From positions 1 to 49,062 of the forward strand of contig NZ_AFIE01000023.1 of assembly GCF_000214135.1 (NCBI RefSeq): 49,062 nucleotides of DNA, given 5' to 3'. A model generated the notes under the pieces. It ran no database searches. It was not told the DNA's origin and worked only from the letters and a program-made list of their open reading frames with translations. A program made the translations under genes and the position numbers. The stretch's first letter is position 1. Each line of letters begins with the position of its first letter. Shown piece by piece: positions 8,168 to 17,749 of this stretch. Source of the stretch: Acinetobacter sp. P8-3-8 (GTDB taxonomy: Bacteria; Pseudomonadota; Gammaproteobacteria; Pseudomonadales; Moraxellaceae).

Positions 8168-10471
8168 GTGTCTATTCAAACTCATATTCTTGGCTATCCA
8201 CGTATTGGTACAAAAAGAGAACTAAAATTTGCAGAAGAAAGCTATTGGAAAGGCGAAATTTCTCAAACTGAATTTTTAGAAAAAGCCCAAGCCGTTGAAG
8301 CAAGCAATTGGCAAGCGCAGGTCGATGCAGGTCTCTCTTTTATTACTGTTGGTGATTTTGTATTTTATGACAGTATTTTAACCCATGCTGTGCGCTTAGG
8401 TATCATTCCGACACGTTTTGCAGAAGCAACTAAACTCAATCAAGTGGATCAACAATTCTACTTAGCACGTGGTCGTGCACCAGAATGCACAGATGTTGCA
8501 GCGCTTGAAATGACCAAATGGTTCGATACCAATTATCATTACCTCGTACCTGAATTAAATTCAACACAACAATTCAAAGCTGATTTCTCAAATTTATTTG
8601 CTCAAATTGATCGTGCTAAAGCCTTTAATCACCCACTTAAAGTTGTCGTTCCGGGTCTAGTTACGTTCTTACATCTCTCTCGTATTGTTGATGCAAATGT
8701 AATTGGTACGAATGTAGAAGCTGAAAAACATGCATGTGAATGTGCTACTGACCATACTGACATTGTCGCTGATCAAGCCACTTTAAAATTCATCGATGCT
8801 CTACTTCCAATTTACGCCTCTTTATTTGACGAGCTAAAAGCGCGTGGCGTGGAATATGTACAAGTTGATGAACCTGCATTGGTGCTTGATCTTAAACCAG
8901 AATGGCAAGCCGCTTTTGAGCGTGTATATAACGTATTGCAACGTAAAGATGGTTTAAAGCTAATTATTGCCACTTACTTCGAAACTTTAGGTGCGAATTT
9001 AAATCTCGCGGTAAACCTTCCAGTCGCAGGTTTACACATTGACATTACCCGTGAAAAACAAGGTGAGTTCTTCTGGAAAAAAGTAATCGACCAACTCCCT
9101 ACTCATAAAATATTGTCTCTAGGTTTAATCAATGGCCGTAGTGTTTGGGCAAGTGATTTGATTTATTTAAATCTGATTATCCAAACAGCTAAAAGAGCTT
9201 TAGCTGACCGTTTATGGCTTTCTACTGGCTGTTCATTACTACATGTTCCTGTTGATTTGCGTTCTGAAATCGTTCCTGTCGAAGTCAATGGAAAACTTGC
9301 CTTTGCTCGTCAAAAATTAGATGAATTGGTAGCGTTAGCTGCTGGAAATATTTATCCAAATGAAAAATTATCTAAAGCAGCAGACAAAGCATTTGATCTT
9401 GTTGGACAAGTACGTACTGATACATTTGAAGATCGTTTCAAAGCACAACAACAGAAATTTAACTTACCGTTAATTCCAACCACCACCATTGGTTCATTTC
9501 CACAAACTACGGAAATTCGTGCAGCACGTGCAGCGTGGAATAAAGGTGATTTAACCAATGATGCCTATGAAGTCGCAATGAAAAAGGAAATTGCCTATGC
9601 AATTGAACAACAAGAACTGTTAGGTCTTGATGTATTGGTTCATGGTGAAGCTGAACGTACAGACATGGTTGAATATTTTGCAGGATTACTTGATGGCTTC
9701 TGGTTATCTAAATTTGGTTGGGTTCAATCCTATGGTAGTCGTTGTGTACGCCCACCCATCATCGTTAGCGATATTACTCGTTCAAATGCGATGACTGTGA
9801 AATGGATTCAGTATGCCAATAGCTTATCTGACAAAATTGTAAAAGGGATGTTAACTGGCCCAGTGACGATTTTGAACTGGTCTTTCCCACCTGCGCATCG
9901 TACACGTCGTGAAGTCTGCTTACAGTTGGCTGAAGCAATTCGTCAAGAAGTTGCTGATCTGCAAAATGCAGGGATTGAAATTATCCAAATTGATGAAGCA
10001 GCCTTTCGTGAAGGTTTACCATTGCGTAAAGCCGAACAAGCCGAATACTGGGACTGGGCAGTGAAATCATTCAAACACTGTTCAAGTAGTGCCAATATCG
10101 ATACGCAGATCCATACACATATGTGTTATTCAGACTTTAAAGACTGTTTGCCCCAAATCACTGCAATGGATGCTGATGTGATTACCATTGAAACCTCACG
10201 CTCAGGCTTACAACTTTTAGAAGTCTTCCATGAACAAAACTATCCCAATGCCATTGGTCCGGGTGTATATGACATTCATAGTCCACGTAGCCCAAGTGCA
10301 GATAACATGCGTACAGTCATTGATGGTGCATTAAAAACCATCCCTGCTGAACGTCTTTGGATCAATCCAGACTGTGGCTTAAAAACACGTAACTGGGCTG
10401 AAACCAAAACCGCATTAACCGCCTTAGTGAAAATGGCAAAACAAGTTCGTGCAGAACTAGAAACAGCATAA
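8168..10471 (+). CDS. metE: Cobalamin-independent methionine synthase MetE
   Basis: 767 residues (E. coli 753). It transfers the methyl group of 5-methyltetrahydropteroyltri-glutamate to homocysteine, giving methionine. The start is GTG at 8168. The N-terminal half begins ILGYPRIGTKRELKFA; the C-terminal catalytic barrel begins at the PTTTIGSFPQT segment. Zinc ligands are visible: His651 and Cys653 in HTHMCYSDF, the Glu of ETSRSG and the Cys of NPDCGLKTR, ten residues offset from E. coli. It is controlled by the divergent MetR through the box at 8041-8068 and followed by a strong terminator. Confidence 0.97.
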   Translation: MSIQTHILGYPRIGTKRELKFAEESYWKGEISQTEFLEKAQAVEASNWQAQVDAGLSFITVGDFVFYDSILTHAVRLGIIPTRFAEATKLNQVDQQFYLARGRAPECTDVAALEMTKWFDTNYHYLVPELNSTQQFKADFSNLFAQIDRAKAFNHPLKVVVPGLVTFLHLSRIVDANVIGTNVEAEKHACECATDHTDIVADQATLKFIDALLPIYASLFDELKARGVEYVQVDEPALVLDLKPEWQAAFERVYNVLQRKDGLKLIIATYFETLGANLNLAVNLPVAGLHIDITREKQGEFFWKKVIDQLPTHKILSLGLINGRSVWASDLIYLNLIIQTAKRALADRLWLSTGCSLLHVPVDLRSEIVPVEVNGKLAFARQKLDELVALAAGNIYPNEKLSKAADKAFDLVGQVRTDTFEDRFKAQQQKFNLPLIPTTTIGSFPQTTEIRAARAAWNKGDLTNDAYEVAMKKEIAYAIEQQELLGLDVLVHGEAERTDMVEYFAGLLDGFWLSKFGWVQSYGSRCVRPPIIVSDITRSNAMTVKWIQYANSLSDKIVKGMLTGPVTILNWSFPPAHRTRREVCLQLAEAIRQEVADLQNAGIEIIQIDEAAFREGLPLRKAEQAEYWDWAVKSFKHCSSSANIDTQIHTHMCYSDFKDCLPQITAMDADVITIETSRSGLQLLEVFHEQNYPNAIGPGVYDIHSPRSPSADNMRTVIDGALKTIPAERLWINPDCGLKTRNWAETKTALTALVKMAKQVRAELETA

Positions 10472-10542
10472 CTTTAAAACTATAAAAACCTGAAATAATA
10501 AATCCAAAATAATAATAAAATAATAGATTCAAATCATCAGCG

Positions 10543-10569
10543 GCCTCCATTTTTGGAGGCGTTTTTTTT
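10543..10569 (+). terminator. Rho-independent terminator of metE
   Basis: GCCTCC at 10543-10548 pairs with GGAGGC at 10555-10560 across a T-rich loop, followed by a G and eight Ts. Confidence 0.9.
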
Positions 10570-10777
10570 GCCTATTTTCTAAATAATGGCTTTATATATC
10601 TTAGTCATAGCTTAATTTTTAAATTAAAAAATATTTTACAAACTCAAAGAAAATTCGAGATGAATGAAGTGGTCATTACATTTTAAAATTTGTTTACATT
10701 TAAAACTTGTTTATATTTCGATCACCACATAGGCTTAAGTAGAGGGAATTACCTCGTATCTAATCGGAGTAGAAACA

Positions 10778-11419
10778 ATGACAAGCGAAGCTATTCGAGA
10801 CCCAGAAAAAGATATCCTACTAACACCTCAAAATTCCGCATTTATTTGTATTGATTACCAACCCGTTCAAGTCAACTCAATCGCCTCAATGGATCGCCAA
10901 TTACTGATTAATAATATTGTAGGTTCTGCAAAAGCAGCCATCGTATATGGTCTACCTATTATTCACTCTACAGTAAATGTGAAAACAGGTTTAAATAAAC
11001 CGCCGATTCCCCAACTCCGAAAAGTTTTAAAAGATTACCCAACTTATGACCGTACCACCATTAACTCTTGGGAAGACGTAGAATTCCAAGCTGCGGTAAA
11101 AGCGACAGGTCGTAAAAAGCTGATTATGACAGCGCTTTGGACAGAAGCTTGTCTCACCTTTCCTGCTTTAGATGCAATCAATGAAGGTTATGAGGTTTAT
11201 GTGATTGCCGATGCCGTTGGAGGAACGTCTGTTGCAGCGCATGAAGCAGCACTCAGACGTATTGAACAAGCTGGCGGAAAATTAATCAGTGTCGTACAAC
11301 TGTTTTGTGAACTACAACGTGACTGGAAACGCGCTGATACCGTTCCTCAGTTTATGAATTTATTTATTGAAACAGGCGGTACAGCAGGTATTCAGTTCTC
11401 TTATGATAAGTCAGAATAG
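10778..11419 (+). CDS. YcaC-like isochorismatase-family cysteine hydrolase
   Basis: 213 residues of the isochorismatase-like hydrolase fold. Asp26 (FICIDYQPVQ) and Cys125 (WTEACLTFPALDAINEG) are at the catalytic positions. The central RTTINSWEDVEF and C-terminal CELQRDWKRADT are characteristic of the YcaC subgroup. The physiological substrate of YcaC-type proteins is not established. The ATG at 10778 has a CGGAG ribosome binding site about nine bases upstream. Upstream, 10570-10777 is an AT-rich promoter region; no partner gene is visible. Confidence 0.87.
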   Translation: MTSEAIRDPEKDILLTPQNSAFICIDYQPVQVNSIASMDRQLLINNIVGSAKAAIVYGLPIIHSTVNVKTGLNKPPIPQLRKVLKDYPTYDRTTINSWEDVEFQAAVKATGRKKLIMTALWTEACLTFPALDAINEGYEVYVIADAVGGTSVAAHEAALRRIEQAGGKLISVVQLFCELQRDWKRADTVPQFMNLFIETGGTAGIQFSYDKSE

Positions 11420-11447
11420 ATTTGCACGATTGTTTTAGAATCATCAT

Positions 11448-11487
11448 AAAATCAGGATGATAATAAGCTTTATCTATCCTGATTTTT
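11448..11487. terminator. Bidirectional terminator between the hydrolase and lipoprotein genes
   Basis: AAAATCAGGAT at 11448-11458 is complementary to ATCCTGATTTT at 11476-11486 across a 17-nt loop, followed by T. The flanking genes are convergent. Confidence 0.75.
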
Positions 11488-11553
11488 CATTTATGGATAA
11501 TATTTTTAAAAATGATGAACAGCTTTTAAAAATTTAGAATCTGAATTTATTGC

Positions 11554-12012
11554 TTATTGAACGATGCTAATAACATCACTCTTTTGAATCGGATCTTGTT
11601 GAACAACGGGTTTCTCTAAGGTCAATAACTTATAACTTTCAATATTATCATTTTGATCAAAAAGGATTTCATAGGAAGTTTTCTTTCCATTGAAAACGGT
11701 TTCTGTCGGCGTACCAATAATTTCCCATAATCCCACAGTCGCTACATCTGCGGCACCATGCCAAAAAGCACGACCTACTTTACTTGCTGTAGAATAACCT
11801 TGCACAAATGTATAAATTTCATAACGCTTGCCATCTTTAATTTCAGAGATGACTGGTGCGCCAAATTCCGCAATGACTAAACTGCGTGATATACCTGCAT
11901 TGAGCATTGTTGTGTTCTTTTTAGAAGGTTGTTTACTTGCCATCACGACAGAACAACCAGAACTCATCAACATGGCAACAGCCACCCCAGTTAAAATTAA
12001 TTGTTTAAACAT
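11554..12012 (-). CDS. Putative lipoprotein, unknown function
   Basis: 152 residues with a signal peptide ending in a lipobox (MLMSSGC, lipidated Cys at about residue 20, Ser at +2, hence likely outer-membrane sorted). The mature part contains GISRSLVIAEFGAPVISEIKDGKRYEIYTF, an arrangement reminiscent of the SmpA/BamE-like small lipoprotein fold (helix, then 'G.P'), but similarity is too weak to name it. It is downstream of the K+ channel gene on the same strand, 71 bp away. Confidence 0.75.
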   Translation of the reverse strand: MFKQLILTGVAVAMLMSSGCSVVMASKQPSKKNTTMLNAGISRSLVIAEFGAPVISEIKDGKRYEIYTFVQGYSTASKVGRAFWHGAADVATVGLWEIIGTPTETVFNGKKTSYEILFDQNDNIESYKLLTLEKPVVQQDPIQKSDVISIVQ

Positions 12013-12083
12013 TCTTTTTAAAATCCATGACCTATCTTATATATCGGCTTAAATATAAATGATTTAAGCCATTTTTCAAGATA

Positions 12084-13097
12084 TTAATCAGGCAATTTAT
12101 GACCACAATGTGGACAATAACAATACTTATTTTTCTCGTGTGCTAATTCTTCCTCTTTCCGCTCTCGAATCAATTGTAAAATGATATCGCTTGTTTGTTC
12201 CGTCGACAGTCCAACCTCTCTACGAATCGTCTCAATTTTATCCTCGTCTTTGGCTAAATCAATTTCACTGCTATTGAGTAATTCTCTGAATTTATTCTCT
12301 AATTGTTGTTTTCGTTGTTCAAGTTCATTGGCTAAACCATTCGCCAAAATACCTGCGGGTAACGCGGCTAAACCCACACCTAAAATAGTGATCAACGCAC
12401 CCAAGAAACGTCCCATCGGGGTGATTGGTGTCACATCACCATAACCCACGGTTGTTAAAGTTACCACTGCCCACCACATCGATGCAGGAATAGAGCTAAA
12501 TACATTGGGTTGAGCACGGCTTTCAACCACATAAATCCCTGCGGCTGACATTACAATCATGATTAATAAGATAAAAATAACGGCTTGAAAAGAACCTTTT
12601 TCACGCTCTATGACTCGTAAAAGAATCTGTAAAGAAACAAAATAGCGCGTCAGTTTTAAAAGACGCAGTAAACGTAGAACACGTAAGAAACGTAAATCGA
12701 TATGTACAAAGAAGTTTAGATAAGCAGGTAAAATCGCCAATAAATCTATAATTGCTGCGCCACTGGTAATATATTTCCAACGTTGCTTTGTTTCAGATTC
12801 TAATGGATTCTTTTCAACCACACTCCAAAAACGAAGGATATATTCTGTTGTAAAAACAATGATTGAAAAGTTTTCAAAAAAATTGAAATAAACATGATAG
12901 GCTTTATAAATGGGATTGATTGACTCCAGCAATACAGCAACCACATTTCCAATAATCAATAGAATAAGAAAATAGTTAATGAACCGACTAAACAGTGTTT
13001 CATAATCTTCATTATGCAAATTGTTGTATACAAATTGTCGTAACTTATACCATGCTGTAATTCGCATCATTGCACTTTTATTGGAATAAAGTTGCAT
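12084..13097 (-). CDS. Voltage-gated-type potassium channel with C-terminal coiled tail
   Basis: 337 residues. Six-helix ion-channel layout: S1 ~40-60, S2 ~70-92, S3 ~112-130, an Arg-rich S4 (RFLRVLRLLRLLKLTRYF, residues 136-153), S5 ~172-192, a pore helix and the selectivity filter TVGYGD at 216-221, and S6 ~232-258. The cytosolic tail is charged and helical (EQRKQQLENKFRELL) and ends in a Cys-rich CYCPHCGHKLPD that looks like half of a zinc ribbon. The start at 13097 is uncertain because Met10 and Met11 are also possible. It is divergent from the amino-acid permease. Confidence 0.9.
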   Translation of the reverse strand: MQLYSNKSAMMRITAWYKLRQFVYNNLHNEDYETLFSRFINYFLILLIIGNVVAVLLESINPIYKAYHVYFNFFENFSIIVFTTEYILRFWSVVEKNPLESETKQRWKYITSGAAIIDLLAILPAYLNFFVHIDLRFLRVLRLLRLLKLTRYFVSLQILLRVIEREKGSFQAVIFILLIMIVMSAAGIYVVESRAQPNVFSSIPASMWWAVVTLTTVGYGDVTPITPMGRFLGALITILGVGLAALPAGILANGLANELEQRKQQLENKFRELLNSSEIDLAKDEDKIETIRREVGLSTEQTSDIILQLIRERKEEELAHEKNKYCYCPHCGHKLPD

Positions 13098-13306
13098 AGT
13101 AATACGTTAAGCACTGTGAAGACAATCTTGAAACGATTAACAACTCCATCACACACTGGCTTTTTACGAACGCATCCATAGTGAAGATTGATAAATTAAA
13201 TTTTATAAATAGATAAAAATTTATTATATTAGTCACATATTTTTCAGCACCGCTGACTTTACTGCTTTCGTACTTATATAGTACAACTCTTAAATATGGA
13301 TCATTG

Positions 13307-14656
13307 ATGTCTTCGCAACAAAACAGCCACCTTAAACACGGCTTGAGCAATCGCCATATTCAATTGATTGCTTTAGGCGGTTCGATTGGCACAGGGCTTT
13401 TCCTCGGCATTTCTCAAACCATTAAACTTGCAGGGCCTTCGGTTATTTTAGGCTATGCTATTGCAGGTTTAATCGCTTTCTTTATGATGCGCCAACTCGG
13501 TGAAATGGTGGTTGAAGAACCTGTAAGTGGCTCTTTCAGTTATTTTGCTTATAAATATTGGAGTCCATTTGCAGGCTTTATGTCAGGTTGGAACTATTGG
13601 GTTCTGAATGTTTTGGTCTGTATGGCTGAACTGAGTGCTATTGGTTTATATGTGCAATATTGGTGGCCAGAAATACCGACTTGGGTATCTGCACTCGCCT
13701 TTTTTATTCTAATCAATGTCATCAATCTATTACATGTTAAAGTTTTTGGTGAAATGGAGTTCTTATTTTCCATCATTAAAATTTTAGCGATTATTGCTAT
13801 GATTGGATTTGGTTCATGGTTGCTTGCAAGTGGTCATGCAGGTGAAACTGCCTCGATTTCAAACCTATGGGCTTTAGGTGGATTTTTCCCTAATGGTCTG
13901 ACTGGTTTAGTTATGGCAATGGCGATCATTATGTTCTCCTTTGGCGGAATCGAATTGGTCGGCATTGCAGCAGCAGAAACGCAAAATCCGACTCAAACTA
14001 TTCCAAAAGCAGTCAATCAAATTGTTTACCGTGTCCTGCTATTTTATGTGTTGACCATTGTAGTTTTGCTATCACTTTTCCCTTGGAATCAAATTGCTGA
14101 AGGCGGTAGTCCTTTTGTATTGATTTTTGATTCGCTGGGTAGCCAAGGCGTTGCAACTGCGCTAAATTTTGTCGTACTCACCGCTGCAATTTCTGTGTAT
14201 AACGGTACCAGTTATGGCACCAGTCGTATGTTGTTGGGTTTGGCACAACAAGGCAATGCACCTCAATTTCTCAATAAAATTAATAAGCGTGGTATTCCTT
14301 ATACTGCTATTTTAACATCGGCTTTAGTGACAGCGATCTGTGTGGTGTTGAATTACATTTTCCCAGAAAGTGCTTTTAAATTATTGATGAGTCTAGTGAT
14401 TTCAGCGATTGTGATTAATTGGACAGTGCTTTCTCTTACACATCTGAAATTTAAACGCAAAATGAATGCTTTAAATAAAGTTTCACTGTTCCCTGCAATT
14501 GCTTATCCAATCAGTAATTACATTTGTGTCATTTTCATGTTGTGTATTTTAATGATTATGTGGATGACACCAGATATGCGCATTGCGGTGATTCTAATTC
14601 CGCTATGGATTGCATGCTTAAGTCTTGCATATTGGTTCAAAATGCGAAAAGTATGA
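13307..14656 (+). CDS. Amino-acid permease of the APC family (AroP/PheP-like)
   Basis: 449 residues from the ATG at 13307, which I prefer to the in-frame TTG one codon earlier. About twelve membrane helices. The signature GLSNRHIQLIALGGSIGTGLFLG (residues ~12-34), then GPSVILGYAIAG and the GEMVVEEPVSGSFSYFAYKY segment mark the amino acid transporter (AAT) branch with AroP, PheP, GabP and CycA. These import amino acids with protons. Substrate cannot be fixed from sequence. An Lrp-family regulator gene follows 211 bp downstream and may regulate it. Confidence 0.9.
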   Translation: MSSQQNSHLKHGLSNRHIQLIALGGSIGTGLFLGISQTIKLAGPSVILGYAIAGLIAFFMMRQLGEMVVEEPVSGSFSYFAYKYWSPFAGFMSGWNYWVLNVLVCMAELSAIGLYVQYWWPEIPTWVSALAFFILINVINLLHVKVFGEMEFLFSIIKILAIIAMIGFGSWLLASGHAGETASISNLWALGGFFPNGLTGLVMAMAIIMFSFGGIELVGIAAAETQNPTQTIPKAVNQIVYRVLLFYVLTIVVLLSLFPWNQIAEGGSPFVLIFDSLGSQGVATALNFVVLTAAISVYNGTSYGTSRMLLGLAQQGNAPQFLNKINKRGIPYTAILTSALVTAICVVLNYIFPESAFKLLMSLVISAIVINWTVLSLTHLKFKRKMNALNKVSLFPAIAYPISNYICVIFMLCILMIMWMTPDMRIAVILIPLWIACLSLAYWFKMRKV

Positions 14657-14660
14657 GGTC

Positions 14661-14742
14661 ATGGACAGCATCTTTAATGGCACCCTTCCGCTAAAGATGC
14701 TGTCCATAGAATCAAAGCCAGTCTCCCAAATGTCTTTGATTC
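14661..14742. repeat. Two tandem inverted repeats between the permease and Lrp-family genes
   Basis: First hairpin: 16-bp perfect arms 14661-14676 and 14692-14707 with a 15-nt loop. Second: 9-bp perfect arms GAATCAAAG 14709-14717 and CTTTGATTC 14734-14742. Neither is followed by a clear T run, so this is not a textbook terminator. It may end permease transcription, stabilise a 3' end or bind a protein. Confidence 0.6.
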
Positions 14743-14867
14743 AATAAGATTATTTTAGCGTTTCATACAATGAAATGTTTCCCGAATTTGATCTAGTTTT
14801 AAATCATTTTCGGAATGAAATTTCATGATTTAGATTATTTACGGGAAAAAATTCTGGGATATAGCTT

Positions 14868-15353
14868 ATGAGTGACAACCATTACAATTTAGACAAGATA
14901 GATCGCAAAATTTTATCTGCGCTCAGACAAGATGGTCGACTCACTGTAGCTCAGCTTTCAGAAATGGTGGGTTTATCTTCTTCACCTTGCTGGACTCGAG
15001 TCAAACGCCTTGAATCACTCAATGTAATCGAAGGTTATACCGCAACGATTAATGCCAAAGCGATTGGGATTAATGAATTGTTCTTTATTGAAATCACTCT
15101 GGAACGCCATGATGATGAAATTTTAGAACAATTTAGTGAGGCACTTGGGCAAATGCCAGAAGTGGTTGAAGCGCATTTAGTCACAGGTGATTACGATTAT
15201 TTAGTCAAAGTTGCAGTTAAAAATGCTGAACACTATGAACGTTTTTTACGTAAGAACTTATATTCAATGAAAGGTATTCGTCATACTCGTTCTATTTTTG
15301 CTTTACGTCCTTTAAAGCTAGAAAATAAATCAGACTTGATGATGATTGAGTAA
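14868..15353 (+). CDS. Lrp/AsnC-family transcriptional regulator
   Basis: 161 residues. N-terminal helix-turn-helix (LDKIDRKILSALRQDGRLTVAQLSEMVGLSSSPCWTRVKRLE, about 8-49) and C-terminal RAM/ACT effector domain (EVVEAHLVTGDYDYLVKVAVKN). The GDYDY motif is the amino-acid-sensing/oligomerisation signature. It lies downstream of an amino-acid permease, which could be a target, though the genes are separated by hairpins and probably separately transcribed. Which amino acid it senses is unknown. Confidence 0.92.
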   Translation: MSDNHYNLDKIDRKILSALRQDGRLTVAQLSEMVGLSSSPCWTRVKRLESLNVIEGYTATINAKAIGINELFFIEITLERHDDEILEQFSEALGQMPEVVEAHLVTGDYDYLVKVAVKNAEHYERFLRKNLYSMKGIRHTRSIFALRPLKLENKSDLMMIE

Positions 15354-15399
15354 TATAGAATTCATTTTAATATTCTTTAATGAAAATTTACTGAATGTA

Positions 15400-15487
15400 T
15401 GTCATAATATTAGCAGTATGAGATGAGCCTCTACAGTATATACCTCGATGTATATACGACTAGCCCCTAACCATGGGGCTTTTTATT
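15400..15487 (+). ncRNA. Candidate small RNA or Lrp-gene terminator region
   Basis: An extended -10-like element (TG at 15400, CATAAT at 15403-15408) is followed by ~70 nt with two hairpins: GTATATA (15436-15442) with TATATAC (15451-15457), then AGCCCC (15462-15467) with GGGGCT (15475-15480) and TTTTATT. The second hairpin is a clear Rho-independent terminator. Together they could make an independent ~70-nt RNA, or only end the Lrp-family transcript. The mqo start is ~130 bp further on. Confidence 0.4.
15462..15487 (+). terminator. Rho-independent terminator upstream of mqo
   Basis: Six-bp GC-rich stem AGCCCC/GGGGCT (15462-15467 and 15475-15480) with a 7-nt loop and the T-rich tract TTTTATT. 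Confidence 0.85.
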
Positions 15488-15615
15488 GCCTAATTTTCAA
15501 TAATATACCCCAACACATTTATTATCAAAACTAAAAACGTTTACATAAGTTCACTATACCTGCTTATTTTGTACACTATTATTTATGAATAAATCGAAGT
15601 AAAAAAGGAATAACT

Positions 15616-17259
15616 ATGAAGAAATTTTTCAAATATCTGCTCATCATTATTGGTGTTTTATTTGTTATAGGTTTGCTCTTTCTGTTCCGCCCCATCTCCT
15701 CCAGCTCTGTAAATACTAAAGCTGATGAACCAGTTGTAGATGTCGTGCTTGTTGGTGGCGGTATCATGAGTGCAACTTTGGGTACTTATTTGAGTGAATT
15801 AGAACCCTCATGGCAAGTGCGCATGTATGAACGTTTGGATCAAGTCGGTCAAGAAAGTTCAAAAGGCTTGAACAATGCAGGTACAGGTCATTCAGGTTTT
15901 ATGGAAATGAATTACACACCTGAAAAAGACGGTAAAGTTGATATTAAAAAAGCGATTGATACCGCCTCTCAGTTTGAAGTGAGTAAGCAATTTTGGTCTT
16001 ATCAGGTTAAAAATGGTGTACTGGGTCAGCCAACAAGCTTCATTAATCCCGTTCCGCATATTGCATTTGTTTGGGGTGACAGCGTCAATTATATGAAAAA
16101 ACGTTATGACGCAATGATTCAAAGCCCAATGTTTGAAGGATTAAAATATACTGAAAATCCTACTGAAATTAAGCAATGGGCACCACTTGTCATGCAAGGT
16201 CGTGATGCAAATCAGAAAGTTGCGGCAACTCGTATGGATGTAGGCTCAGATGTAAATTATGGTTCTATTACCACGCAATTGGTTGATCATTTGAAAAAAC
16301 AGTCCAATTTCAAACTTGAAACATCTACTGAAGTGACTGGTATCAGTCCAAATGCAGATAAAACGTGGACAGTTTCATTTAAAAATCTAAAAACCAATGC
16401 TGAAAGTCATATTAAAACTCGTCATGTCTTTATTGGTGCAGGCGGTGCTGCAATCCGATTATTACAAATGACTGGTTTAGAAGAAACCAAACAATATGCG
16501 GGTTTCCCGATTGGTGGTATTTTCCTCATGACTGATAATCCAGCAGTTACAGCGCAACATACTGCAAAAGTGTATGGTAAGCCTGAATTGGGTGCTCCGC
16601 CAATGTCTGTACCGCATATTGATACTCGATATATTGATGGTAAAAAGTATGTATTGTTTGGCCCATTTGCAACCTACTCAAACAAGTTCCTTAAGCACGG
16701 TTCGCAGTTTGATTTGATTGATGCCACCAATAAAAACAATGTGATTCCAATGGCGACGATTGGTGCTGAAAATTTAGATTTGGTGGAATACTTAGTCAGC
16801 CAAGTGGCTATGTCTAAACAAGATCAGTTTAATGAGCTTAAAAAATATTATCCTGAAGCTAAAATTGAAGACTGGAAATTGAACCAAGGTGGTCAACGTG
16901 TGCAGATCATCAAAAAAGCACCGGGTAAAGAAGCAACTTTACAGTTTGGTACTGAAATTTTTGCCTCTAAAGATGGTTCTGTGACTGCCTTGCTCGGCGC
17001 TTCTCCAGGTGCTTCTACTTCACCTTATATTATGTTGAGTTTGATGGAGAAGGCTTTCCCTGAACAAGTGAAAGGTAAGTGGAATCCGAAATTGCATGAA
17101 ATCGTTCAATCTTATGGGCAAGATTTAAGTAGCAACCCTGCTCTACTTGATCAAGTTCGTACTTATACTAGTTCTACTTTAGGTCTACATTATACGCCTA
17201 CTCGTAAAGCTGCAAATGATGCAACGGCAACAGCTTCTGCTGTAGCGAATGCGAATTAA
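15616..17259 (+). CDS. mqo: Malate:quinone oxidoreductase
   Basis: 547 residues. FAD-dependent oxidation of malate to oxaloacetate with electrons passed to quinone, a TCA-cycle step at the inner membrane. After a membrane helix (residues ~5-24) comes the dinucleotide-binding [17 protein letters not shown], then [38 protein letters not shown] and the C-terminal [20 protein letters not shown], all typical of Mqo. The ribosome binding site is AAAAGGA, seven bases before the ATG. The last ~20 residues are Ala/Asn-rich and variable, and a diverged second copy of this end lies at 18511-18585, suggesting the 3' end of this gene was an insertion point. Confidence 0.95.
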   Translation: MKKFFKYLLIIIGVLFVIGLLFLFRPISSSSVNTKADEPVVDVVLVGGGIMSATLGTYLSELEPSWQVRMYERLDQVGQESSKGLNNAGTGHSGFMEMNYTPEKDGKVDIKKAIDTASQFEVSKQFWSYQVKNGVLGQPTSFINPVPHIAFVWGDSVNYMKKRYDAMIQSPMFEGLKYTENPTEIKQWAPLVMQGRDANQKVAATRMDVGSDVNYGSITTQLVDHLKKQSNFKLETSTEVTGISPNADKTWTVSFKNLKTNAESHIKTRHVFIGAGGAAIRLLQMTGLEETKQYAGFPIGGIFLMTDNPAVTAQHTAKVYGKPELGAPPMSVPHIDTRYIDGKKYVLFGPFATYSNKFLKHGSQFDLIDATNKNNVIPMATIGAENLDLVEYLVSQVAMSKQDQFNELKKYYPEAKIEDWKLNQGGQRVQIIKKAPGKEATLQFGTEIFASKDGSVTALLGASPGASTSPYIMLSLMEKAFPEQVKGKWNPKLHEIVQSYGQDLSSNPALLDQVRTYTSSTLGLHYTPTRKAANDATATASAVANAN

Positions 17260-17275
17260 TCAAAATGTGTGAAAT

Positions 17276-17303
17276 AAAAAGATGAGCTTAGGCTTATCTT
17301 TTT
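17276..17303 (+). terminator. mqo terminator
   Basis: Arms 17276-17287 and 17292-17303 pair over 12 positions with one G-U, ending in five Ts. The core TGAGCTTAGGCT recurs at 18605-18616 after the diverged mqo end. Confidence 0.85.
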
Positions 17304-17315
17304 ATGACTTAGATT

Positions 17316-17528
17316 TCATTTAGACTTTTTTTCATAATTCTTTGCATAACTCCCTGCGTATTCATCTAATAAAAATGCTTTTTCCATTAATATATTTAAG
17401 AATATTATTTATTTTATCTACACTATCCATCATATATTCCCTACACATCTGAAACCAAACAATTGAAAAATACGAGCAAAAAGTAATAAAACTACTTTTA
17501 AAATCACCTAAGACTAAATTAATAAAAT
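17316..17528 (-). pseudogene. Decayed gene fragment, likely small membrane protein
   Basis: On the minus strand an open frame from about 17528 reads through SFITFCSYFSIVWFQMCREY (a hydrophobic stretch) and MMDSVDKINNILKYI, then loses its frame. The next frame continues coherently as MEKAFLLDEYAGSYAKNYEK and stops at 17316. The protein-like composition on both sides of the break suggests one gene broken by a frameshift near 17385, with no clear start. Family unknown. Confidence 0.4.
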
Positions 17529-17749
17529 CTGAGTTTTAATGTGATTACTATAAGTAAAAATTTTTATAAAATAGAAAAGTATATTTTTATTTATCACATT
17601 TTCTATAATATTTATTGATTATAGTAATAAAATGTCATCTAAAAAAAGAAGTTAAATTAAAAATTTTATTAGTATCAATAGTGATTGGTTATGATAGTGT
17701 TGTTTATGCAAAATTATTAAAACAACAACCATCTAATTTAAAAATTCTA
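17529..17749. other. AT-rich stretch without a supported gene
   Basis: A 66-codon plus-strand frame (17615-17815) starts with a signal-peptide-like run but overlaps the end of the minus-strand 129-residue gene and has no recognisable domain. I leave it uncalled. Confidence 0.4.

Noticed and set aside
13078-13350. 90-codon minus-strand frame between the K+ channel and the permease
   Set aside because: Overlaps the start of the permease and the K+ channel; no protein character.
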